NCBI GenBank assembly: GCA_019828565.1
Contig: JAHDYR010000017.1
Span: forward strand, 62,001 to 126,000
From: Carpediemonas membranifera
Lineage: Eukaryota > Fornicata
Direction of reading: 5' to 3'
DNA: 64,000 nt
In this document: positions 57,303 through 64,000 of the stretch, one piece after another
Position numbering within the stretch: position 1 is the first letter of the stretch
Layout of the letters: every line of letters starts with the position of its first letter
The notes under the pieces: generated by a model
Databases searched by the model: none
Told to the model about the DNA's origin: nothing
Seen by the model: the letters and a program-made list of their open reading frames with translations, nothing else
Translations under genes and position numbers: made by a program

Positions 57303-58582
57303 ATGGGCGAATTCCCCGACGATCTGCACGATGAGACCGGCCCCCTCCTTCTCCAATCCAAGGACATTCAACCCGGTGACATCATTCTGTGGAAGGGCAA
57401 CCCCGCGGAGTTCCTCGATCTCCTCATCATGAGTCTCACCGAATCCGACTGCTCCCACGCCACCATCGTTTACGATACGAACCTCGACCCCGATCACCCC
57501 GACTATCACGGCTACGACACCATGGTGTGCGAAGAGACGTCGTATGGCGTCCACGCCAGCATGACTGTCGACAAGAAGGACTGGAGAATCGGGTACGTCC
57601 GCCGCCCCAAGTGTCTGATGGGTGACAATGCGCTCCCGTTCCAGCCCGTCAAGGAATTGTGCGCCAAGTACGTGAGGCAGAACAACAAGGTCAGTCGCCC
57701 CTCCCCAACTCACGCAGTACAACACCGCCGACTTCGCCGCCCTCACCGTCCTGCTGCTGCTCAAGAACTACACCCCCGAGATCGACCTCCAGCTGGACAT
57801 CATCACGCTGCTGGAGATGGCCGCCCACTTCCTGAACTCGACCTTCTTCGCCATCGCCGAGCCCAAGAAGGCCGCCGAGGGTGGCCTGCTGACCTGCTCC
57901 TCCTTCGTCTACCATGTTTACGAGGAGGCCTCTGAGAAGGAGCCCGGCTACAAGCTGAAGGTTGTCGACGGCGTCTGCGCCAACATGAAGCGCGACGTGA
58001 TCCCCAGCCCGCTCGAGCAGCCGATCAAGTTCATAGACTACCTCATCAGCGACCTCTCCCACGATGCCTCCCTCGCGGGCGATCTTGCGCGCGTTGTCTT
58101 CGAGCTCGGCGAGCACATCATCAACCTGGCCGAGGACAAGATCGAGGACGTCTTCCACAGCATCTACGACTGGGTCACCCACCACATCATCAAGGGCGAC
58201 TCCGGCGAGCCCACCAACCAGGAGCGCCTTGCTGCGACCGTCGACGCGGACCCGCACGAAGAACCCCTCTGTATACGGCCCCGTGCTCGTCATCGCCGCC
58301 AACCTGTACAAGTCCCAGCACCCCGAGATGACGTCGGACGACATCAAGGCCATGGTCGAGAACGACCCTGCCGAGCTCCTGCGCTGGCTGCGCGACGACT
58401 ACGACTACGGATGGATGGTGACGCCGACCGACCTTAAGGTGCACTGTCCTGACCTCGTCGACGTCGGGTACGTCCGCTTCAAGCACGGCGACACCAAGTA
58501 CGACCTGAGCTCCAAGCCTTACGTCCCCGTCGGCGAGGAAAAGAAGGCGCCCAAGGAGAAGGGCTGCTGCACCGCCATGTAA
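57303..58582 (+). CDS. Permuted NlpC/P60 (C92, YiiX-like) cysteine peptidase with CaaX end, one 28-nt intron
   Basis: ATG 57303 (MGEFPDDLHDET); an upstream in-frame ATG at 57099 lies in leader-like sequence. Exon 1 57303-57689, intron 57690-57717, exon 2 from 57718. Early QPGDIILWKGN and SHATIVYD supply the catalytic His, and LTCSSFVYHVY the Cys: the permuted order typical of YiiX-like C92 peptidases and hydrolases. A one-base shift at CCC near 58248 separates VDAD from NPSVYGPVLVIAANLY. The C-terminus KEKGCCTAM ends in a CaaX box (CTAM), so farnesylation and membrane anchoring are predicted. Substrate unknown. Confidence 0.75.
57690..57717 (+). other. 28-nt spliceosomal intron in C92-like gene
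   Basis: Begins GTCAGT and ends CCAACTCACGCAG; same length and same 3' motif as the intron at 56700-56727. Removal joins RQNNK to YNTADFAAL in frame. Confidence 0.82.
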
Positions 58583-58624
58583 CAGAGTAAACTTTAGAGG
58601 GGCTGTGTATTTCGCGCAGCAGGG

Positions 58625-58840
58625 TCAGTAGTAGCGGTCGTACTCGTCCTCGTAGTCCTCCTCGTCGTCCTCGTCCCCGTATATCACCACGGGTACGTCC
58701 AGGTCGCCCAGCACGCGCGCCACCGCCTCGTCGCTCACAGCGTCAGACTCGAGGTCGTCCATCAGCTCCGCGAGCAGCTGAGTATCGTGCAGCAGCGACG
58801 TGTACGTTGCATCGCTTATCGGCTCACCGTGAAGCAGCAT
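58625..58840 (-). CDS. 71-aa acidic protein
   Basis: ATG 58840 (MLLHGEPISDATYTSL) to stop at 58625. The C-terminal half is dense in Asp/Glu (YGDEDDEEDYEDEYDRYY). No family is recognised. It is convergent with the C92-like gene (43 bp between stops) and oriented like the ATG16-like gene upstream. Host-like codon use supports it. Confidence 0.55.
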   Translation of the reverse strand: MLLHGEPISDATYTSLLHDTQLLAELMDDLESDAVSDEAVARVLGDLDVPVVIYGDEDDEEDYEDEYDRYY

Positions 58841-58946
58841 TGTCTGGCTGGCGTCTTCGAGGGCTCACGTCAAGTACAGGGTGCGTGCAATGGTTGGACC
58901 ATTCCTCGTGGGTAACAATGACTCTGTACGTAACGCGCAGAGAAAT

Positions 58947-60440
58947 TTACTTTGTTCCAATTGCCCAGGAGAAGACGGCACCCGCCTTGTCACAACTGAC
59001 CACCGTTCCACTGTTCGAGGCGATGCATAGCACATCAGCGTCATGCCCCTTGACCACCGTTTCCAGGTTTCCAGACTGGAGGTTAAACACACAGATGCCG
59101 CCCCCTTTCGTTCCTACCAGTGCCGCCCGCCCTCCGCAAAGCGTTGCCCTGGAGTATCTGGCGGTCGATACGAAGGCGGGGTTCTTCATGCGCAGTGTGG
59201 CACCCAGGGCCCTGGTATCAAACACACAGAGCATCGAGTCTAGCCCGTTCGTCAGGAGTCGCGCCCCATCCCTAAACAGGGAGAGTGAGCTGATCAGCTG
59301 AGTGTGGGTCTTTGGCAATTCCATGCAAACGGACTGGCTTCTCGAGTCCCACAACTGGACTGTCCGGTTCAAATGGCTCGTCCACATCAGCCGGCCGTCT
59401 GCTGTAGGGGCAATGCAGGTCACCGGCGATCCTGTGGGCAATGATGTGATCAGCGAGCCCTTCTGCAGCGACCAGAGCTTGATGGTCCGGTCCTGTGAGC
59501 TGGACGCAGCACACTCGGAGTTGATACGGGATACGTCGAGAATAGACCCGCTATGGCCTGACATCGAGTGTCTTATCTTACCTGTGGTGTCGGTGCACCG
59601 CACCGCGCCGCTAGAGTACCCGGAAATAACCACACGGTCAGTGGCGAAATCCACAGAGGTAATGCCCGCAACACTGTCGCCTGCAGTGCCAATGCGGGAC
59701 CCATTGAGTGAGTCGAATGTGCGGACAGCCCTGTCGTCGCCACCGGTGGCAACGACCAGGCCATCGCTGGTCACAGAGCAGGCCAGCACCGCGCCCGTAT
59801 GGCCTTTGAGTGTGTGCTGGATTGATCTTGGCAGCATCAGGGGATGTGGGGATTCTTGGACGGCCTCAATTCTCCCGCCCGAGGGAGCTGGCCCAGTGAC
59901 TCCTTGCACCGGCCCGACAGTCTCAGTCATTTGGGCATGAGTCAGCTTAGCTTCCTGCAGCTGATCTATTGCCTGCTCGTGTATTTCCCGGACGCTGTCG
60001 AGCTCCATTCGTACCCTATCCGCCTCTGCCTGAGACGCGACAAAGTTGGACCTCATCAACCGCAACTCCCCTTCGAGCTCAGATATCCGCGTTTTCATCT
60101 CAAATATCTCCCCGTTCGCCTGAGAGAGCTGCTGCGTGAGTGAAGTAATGCGGGCTTCGGATGAGGCTGCCTTCTCCTTGCTTGCAACCAATTGGCCATG
60201 AAGAGTTAAGAGTGCTTGGCTAGTCGCATTATTTTGCATTGATTGGGCAGAATCGTCATCCTTTCGTGGTGTACCAGCCCCTCCTCTAAGCATTCGGGAT
60301 AGCGATCGCTCCAGAATGCTGCGCTGGCTGGAAAATGACCGGCAAATGGCCGTAAGGCGGTTATAATCGTTAATAACTGAGATAAGCTCCGGTTTCACAG
60401 CTTGATCTCTTTCATGAAGTCTGTTCAGCAGTTCCTCCAT
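58947..60440 (-). CDS. ATG16-like coiled-coil WD40 protein
   Basis: A 497-aa protein from ATG 60440 (MEELLNRLHERDQ). The open frame extends to 60701 but that would overlap the Nek start, and the first residues here match the ATG5-binding helix of ATG16 (LLxRLxxRDxA...IxxYNRL). Residues ~75-170 form a coiled coil (LTQQLSQANGEIFEMKTRISELEGELRLM). From ~208 there are about seven WD40 repeats (LKGHTGAVLACSVTSDGL, VATGGDDRAVRTFDSLNG, SSSQDRTIKLWSLQKG, ending SGTVVSCDKAGAVFSWAI). ATG16 with ATG5-ATG12 sets the site of ATG8 lipidation in autophagy. Divergent with the Nek kinase. Confidence 0.75.
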   Translation of the reverse strand: MEELLNRLHERDQAVKPELISVINDYNRLTAICRSFSSQRSILERSLSRMLRGGAGTPRKDDDSAQSMQNNATSQALLTLHGQLVASKEKAASSEARITSLTQQLSQANGEIFEMKTRISELEGELRLMRSNFVASQAEADRVRMELDSVREIHEQAIDQLQEAKLTHAQMTETVGPVQGVTGPAPSGGRIEAVQESPHPLMLPRSIQHTLKGHTGAVLACSVTSDGLVVATGGDDRAVRTFDSLNGSRIGTAGDSVAGITSVDFATDRVVISGYSSGAVRCTDTTGKIRHSMSGHSGSILDVSRINSECAASSSQDRTIKLWSLQKGSLITSLPTGSPVTCIAPTADGRLMWTSHLNRTVQLWDSRSQSVCMELPKTHTQLISSLSLFRDGARLLTNGLDSMLCVFDTRALGATLRMKNPAFVSTARYSRATLCGGRAALVGTKGGGICVFNLQSGNLETVVKGHDADVLCIASNSGTVVSCDKAGAVFSWAIGTK

Positions 60441-60561
60441 CTGAGATAGATATGGCAAAAGTGCGCGATGTTCGCAAGGCCCATCAAATGGTCGGTAGCC
60501 ATCCCTGGTGGGACGGTGCCAGTAGGACGTCCCATGCGCCCAGGTGCGCTGGATATGAGAC

Positions 60562-60574
60562 GTGCAGGTTAAAT
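60562..60574. promoter_or_regulatory. GTGCAGGTTAAAT motif between ATG16-like and Nek genes
   Basis: Located between divergent starts at 60440 and 60643. It is the same core as in the island promoters, which shows that the motif is not restricted to mobile DNA. Confidence 0.45.
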
Positions 60575-60642
60575 ATACTTTCGCTGCCACGAGCAGCCAT
60601 CCACTAATCTGACCACAATAGTCCTTAGTTTCTTCCACACAA

Positions 60643-62028
60643 ATGAACGCATTCGTCATAGATTCATTTTTAGGGAAGGGGACATATGGAGTTGTATACA
60701 AGGTACGAAGAAAGAAGACTGGAAAAACGCTTGTAGTGAAAGAGATATCGACACGCTACATGTCAATGAAGGAAAAGCAGGATGCATTGAACGAGGTACG
60801 CCTTTTGGCTAGCCTCTCATGCCCGAATATCATCAGCTACGTTGACAGTTTCTTCGAAAGGGCCAGTGAAAAGCTCCTCCTGGTCATGGAATACGCCAGC
60901 AACGGTGATCTTCAGCAGGCTATCCATGCCCGGAAGCAGCGGCGGCAGTTGTATGAGGAGGCCCAAGTCTGGTCAATGTTTCTCCAGGTCGCCCTCGCGC
61001 TCAAGCACCTGCATGCGAAGAAGATCCTACATAGGGACCTCAAGACAGCCAACATCTTTCTGTGCGCCAATAATGTTGTCAAGCTTGGTGACCTCGGCGT
61101 GTCGAAGCTGCTCAAGGCTGACGACCAGCTCGCCAAGACATCCATCGGAACCCCTTACTATCTTAGCCCCGAGATCCTCAAGCAGAGGTCGTACAACGAC
61201 AAGTCCGACGTTTGGGCGTTGGGTTGTGTGCTTTATGAGCTGCTCACCTTCCGGCACCCGTTTGAGGGCCATGACATGAGGTCGCTAGCTTCCAGAGTGC
61301 TCCATGGAAACCGCCAGCCCATCGATAGACGCTACTCGGCTGACATGAACCGTGTACTGGACGCTCTGCTGACCCGTGATCCCTCCGCGCGGCTGTCGAT
61401 CGACGACTTGTTCAAGATGCCCGAAATCAGATCGCGGCTCCACCTCGTCAAGACCGCAGAGACCACATCAAGCGAGCAGGGACCGCCTGAGCTTGTGTCC
61501 AGCCCCACACAGAACAGGACTATGCTGGGCACTATCCGGTTCAAGAAGAAGGGGCTCAACTATGTCGTTGACCTGCCCGAGGCCAACTATGATGATCCCC
61601 GCCTCCCCGAGCCGAGTGTCGCACCCCAGCCTGCCCGGGTACACGCCCGAGCGGCGCTCAAGGCACCCCGTGCCGCCATACCCATGCTGGTGCCCAAACT
61701 AGGCCCCCTACCGACCATATCAGAGTCGACGGGGTCATCCGGGGCGGAGACACAGTCGCTGTACTCGAATAAGAGTCGTATGAGTGACGGGGGTCTGCAG
61801 CCGACGGCCAGACCAGTCGACCCCGCCCCCCGCTACAGCAAACCCGCCAAAGTTTATGTTTCAGAGCCGCCCCGCCGGTACAAGCCGGTCGAGCCCCGGC
61901 CCAGTGTGTATAGGTACCGGGCGCCGGCCAAGAATGTGCAGAGGCCGGCAGCAATGAGGCAACCCGTAGTGTATGCACAGGTAGATGCCGACCGCATTAG
62001 AGGGAAGCTCACTGGATGGGCAACTTAG
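60643..62028 (+). CDS. Nek-family serine/threonine protein kinase
   Basis: A 461-aa protein from ATG 60643 (MNAFVIDSFLGKGTYG). Glycine loop GKGTYG (11-16), VVKE with Lys 33, catalytic loop HRDLKTAN (130-137), GDLG (149-152, DLG in place of DFG as in many Neks), activation segment to SIGTPYYLSPEIL, and SDVWALGCVLYEL. Residues ~280-461 are a Pro/Arg-rich, disordered tail. Neks act at centrosomes, basal bodies and flagella, and are greatly expanded in diplomonad-type protists. All catalytic residues are present. Confidence 0.93.
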   Translation: MNAFVIDSFLGKGTYGVVYKVRRKKTGKTLVVKEISTRYMSMKEKQDALNEVRLLASLSCPNIISYVDSFFERASEKLLLVMEYASNGDLQQAIHARKQRRQLYEEAQVWSMFLQVALALKHLHAKKILHRDLKTANIFLCANNVVKLGDLGVSKLLKADDQLAKTSIGTPYYLSPEILKQRSYNDKSDVWALGCVLYELLTFRHPFEGHDMRSLASRVLHGNRQPIDRRYSADMNRVLDALLTRDPSARLSIDDLFKMPEIRSRLHLVKTAETTSSEQGPPELVSSPTQNRTMLGTIRFKKKGLNYVVDLPEANYDDPRLPEPSVAPQPARVHARAALKAPRAAIPMLVPKLGPLPTISESTGSSGAETQSLYSNKSRMSDGGLQPTARPVDPAPRYSKPAKVYVSEPPRRYKPVEPRPSVYRYRAPAKNVQRPAAMRQPVVYAQVDADRIRGKLTGWAT

Positions 62029-62258
62029 TTTATTGATTTTTGAGGAGCACTAGCTTTTAAATCGTATTTTTCCTGTATGGAATCGAACGTCCACGGTGTG
62101 GTGGGGCCGACCGGGCCCGTGCCAAGGTTAAGGTGTTTCGTTGGATCATTAAGAAGCATGGCATTGCATCGTCGCTCCCAGTCCTCTCCTGACATCAAGA
62201 TTCAAGGCATTTCCCGGGGTGCATTTTTGCCTTGCCACATCTGTGCTATGAAGGGTCA

Positions 62259-62283
62259 AACAATGTGTTTATACTGCGCAACA
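62259..62283. repeat. 25-bp direct repeat, left copy
   Basis: Begins AACAATGTGTTTATACTGCG; perfect match to 63347-63371. The two copies bracket the Fanzor-like gene. Confidence 0.85.
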
Positions 62284-62478
62284 CTGCCCTGTCTCCCTCC
62301 TACTCACGTCTTAAGTCGGTAGGGAGATCGTCTTCTCCAGGGCTTCCACAAAGCGTCTTCTTCGTGGACGTCAGCACAGCTGCAAACATCACAATCGCTC
62401 ACACGTCGTCTCATTGTCTTCTATTCCACATCCAATAATGCCGAGGCTCCGCCCGCGCCGGATCCTGATGCCCACCTC
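62284..62478. other. Leader of Fanzor-like gene
   Basis: The Fanzor frame stays open upstream to a stop at 62320-62322 but has no ATG before 62479. No sequence resembling a TnpB N-terminal domain is visible in any frame. Confidence 0.4.
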
Positions 62479-63291
62479 ATGGGGTTCGACCCGGGCGCGA
62501 GGTCCATCGGAGGGTATTACATCAGGCACCCCGATGGCACCACCAGCTCCGGCGTCCTTCCAAAGTGCGGATACACTAAGACGCCAAGTTTCGGCTTTGA
62601 TATGACGGCCGCGCCGTTCAAGAGCACAAGACTAGTGAGTATCAACAACTCTATTAGGTTTGTGCTGGACAACGCGAACGACATTTTCGAGGCTGGAATG
62701 CGTAAGTCTTTCCGCCGAGTGCGCTTTGCGAACCACATCCTTCGCCAGAAGCACTTCGCCCGCTGCGGCCAACAGTTGGCTCGGGAGTTCGGTCGCCACC
62801 ATCCCATCGCCACCCCCATTCGCCTGAAAGTCTTCTACGGGAGCTCGGGATTCACCACGCCTGCTGGTATGTTCATTCCTTGCGCGCCATATCGAAAGTT
62901 CGCGAGAGAGATAGTACCCCTTCTCAAGGGGTATAACATTGTCGTCGATCTTAACATGGTTAACGAGGACCGCACCACCGTCGTCTGCCCTCACTGCCAC
63001 GCCCCCTACAAGCGAGTTCGTCCGCGTGATGACCAGCACGTTCACCCACATCGTGTGATGCTCTGCGAAAATCCACAGTGCCGTGGTGCTCAGTGGCGCG
63101 CAACAGTTCCTGATGCTCTGAATGTTGATCATCGGGACAAGAGTGCTGCAGAGAACATCCTGTGGCGTTCTCTTGCCACGGAAGATGAGCTCGGTGGCTC
63201 TCCATTCAGTCGCACCTCGATCCCGCGCCTTCCAACATCATTCCAGTATCATCAATTGGTTAACCGCCAACATTCATCTACGGACGGATGA
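62479..63291 (+). CDS. Fanzor/TnpB-like RuvC nuclease, C-terminal half only
   Basis: A 270-aa protein from ATG 62479 (MGFDPGARSIGGYYI). RuvC-I: FDPGAR with Asp4. RuvC-II: NEDRTT with Glu163, followed by a zinc finger C170xxC173...C196x4C201. RuvC-III: DHRDKSAAENIL with Asp220. This order is that of the eukaryotic TnpB relatives called Fanzor, RNA-guided DNA endonucleases carried by transposons. The usual N-terminal WED/REC region is missing, so the gene is truncated, has an unseen upstream exon, or is a minimal form. It lies between 25-bp direct repeats; only 55 bp separate its stop from the right repeat. Confidence 0.75.
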   Translation: MGFDPGARSIGGYYIRHPDGTTSSGVLPKCGYTKTPSFGFDMTAAPFKSTRLVSINNSIRFVLDNANDIFEAGMRKSFRRVRFANHILRQKHFARCGQQLAREFGRHHPIATPIRLKVFYGSSGFTTPAGMFIPCAPYRKFAREIVPLLKGYNIVVDLNMVNEDRTTVVCPHCHAPYKRVRPRDDQHVHPHRVMLCENPQCRGAQWRATVPDALNVDHRDKSAAENILWRSLATEDELGGSPFSRTSIPRLPTSFQYHQLVNRQHSSTDG

Positions 63292-63346
63292 TGTTGTGCA
63301 GTTTGGCACTTTGATCGTTCCTTTCAGGCCCTGTCTGGGAGGTTCG

Positions 63347-63371
63347 AACAATGTGTTTATACTGCGCAACA
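63347..63371. repeat. 25-bp direct repeat, right copy, in leader of the secreted-protein gene
   Basis: Ends 8 bp before the ATG at 63380. The left copy at 62259 may therefore be the original promoter region of this gene, displaced by the inserted segment. Confidence 0.8.
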
Positions 63372-63379
63372 ACATCATC

Positions 63380-64000
63380 ATGCGCCTCGTAATCTGTGCA
63401 ATCTGCATCGCGGGTCTCGCTTTCGCAGCGGGTCTCGAAGACGCTCTTGTCTTTAACCCTTACTATTACATGTTCACGAATGCTGACCTGCTTCGTGACC
63501 ATATTAACAGCAAGGAGGCCGCTATTACTCACTGGAACGAGCACGGTGCTCGGGAATGCCGCAATGCTCACCCCACCTTCGACGTTGCGTCCTATTTCAA
63601 CATGAACCCCGACGTTGCCCGATCATGCAACAGACTGTGTGATTGCGGTGTGAGACATTTCATCACCAATGGCCACAGAGAGGGCAGACACACGTGGCAG
63701 CAGGGCAACAACGGGCGCTATACCATCTGGAATGCGGACAAGACTGTCACTGTGTCTACCGGCGGCCGTATGGCCGGTGCCATCGACTCCATCACCTACA
63801 AGGGCAGGGAGCTGCTCAACTCATACGACCATGGCAGAGAATGCCAGTACGCCATTACAGTCGGCTATGGCGAGTGCCTTAACCCTACCGAGGCTGGCAG
63901 CAGCAGCGACGGCCTTGCCGACACGACCACGAGCAAGCTCCTCGGCATCAGATGCGACGGCTCATCCCTCCAGACTACATCCCAGTCTGCTTTCTGTATG
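63380..64000 (+). CDS. Secreted protein with NPDV/GxxEGR repeats (3' end outside window)
   Basis: ATG 63380 (MRLVICAICIAGLAFAAG); open for 207 codons to the window end. A signal peptide is evident (residues 1-17, cut near AFA-AG). Two copies of a repeat follow: FNPYYYMFTNADLLRDHI...HWNEHGARE and FDVASYFNMNPDVARSC...HFITNGHREGR, a motif found in secreted bacterial and protist proteins. After residue ~115 comes a different domain (SITYKGRELLNSYDHGREC, GECLNPTEAG). Cys-rich, so probably extracellular and disulfide-bonded. Function unknown. Confidence 0.8.
   Translation, partial: MRLVICAICIAGLAFAAGLEDALVFNPYYYMFTNADLLRDHINSKEAAITHWNEHGARECRNAHPTFDVASYFNMNPDVARSCNRLCDCGVRHFITNGHREGRHTWQQGNNGRYTIWNADKTVTVSTGGRMAGAIDSITYKGRELLNSYDHGRECQYAITVGYGECLNPTEAGSSSDGLADTTTSKLLGIRCDGSSLQTTSQSAFCM

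Noticed and set aside
58947-60701. 584-aa version of the ATG16-like protein
   Set aside because: It begins at a non-ATG codon and overlaps the Nek gene start; the ATG16-like helix begins at ATG 60440.
62077-62322. 81-aa ORF upstream of the Fanzor-like gene as its missing N-terminus
   Set aside because: Different frame, no similarity to TnpB N-terminal domains, and it spans the 25-bp repeat.

Overview
This window reads as nuclear DNA of a protist, most likely a metamonad relative. Two unrelated housekeeping-type genes (56.7 kb and 57.7 kb) are each split by a 28-nt intron ending CCAACTCAC(A/G)CAG. This resembles the fused branch-point/3' splice motif known from Giardia and Trichomonas, and removing each intron restores a conserved domain. 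Nek kinase, ATG16-type WD40, cytosine deaminase and Fanzor-type genes confirm a eukaryote. The genus cannot be named from the sequence alone.

Layout. (1) 1-19 kb is an accessory island of small multicopy genes: a tandem array of divergent gene pairs (SET-like protein plus a ~200-aa orphan), a 357-aa orphan in two inverted copies, two PHD-finger paralogs facing away from each other, a 395-aa orphan, a PIWI-like fragment and a protein kinase with a C-terminal zinc cluster. The order is partly mirrored around a 2.3-kb gypsy fragment (7529-9866) bounded by two inverted ~350-bp arms ending CAGCATG / CATGCAG. (2) 19.0-24.9 kb is an orphan gene split by a complete Ty3/gypsy element (family A). (3) 26-29.7 kb holds two tandem OTU-like protease genes, the second split by a 1.28-kb insertion with a 17-bp duplication. 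(4) 29.9-34.1 kb repeats the island spacer, then an 854-aa possible transposase, a 53-aa gene and a third CATG-hairpin terminus. (5) 34.1-54.7 kb is a transposon graveyard: gypsy family B (several copies), family C inside B, an APE-type LINE, a complete B copy nested inside another B copy, and a Tc1/mariner-like element carrying an extra zinc-knuckle ORF. (6) 54.7-64 kb is GC-rich host sequence: truncated pumilio-like gene, cytosine deaminase, C92-like peptidase with a CaaX end, small acidic protein, ATG16-like and Nek kinase as a divergent pair, a Fanzor-like RuvC nuclease between 25-bp direct repeats, and a secreted protein running off the window.

Common themes. Island genes, one host gene pair and one LTR share a start-proximal motif GTGCA-N2-TTA. 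Three independent gypsy families have very short LTRs (57, 94 and 90 bp) and carry a perfect palindrome, not an evident tRNA-complementary primer site, directly after the 5' LTR. The CATG termini carry hairpins whose sequence differs but whose pairing is kept. Many reading frames break by one base at homopolymer runs even in elements whose two LTRs are identical, so some 'pseudogenes' may be base-calling errors. Several conceptual translations begin at non-ATG codons; starts given here were moved to the first supported ATG.
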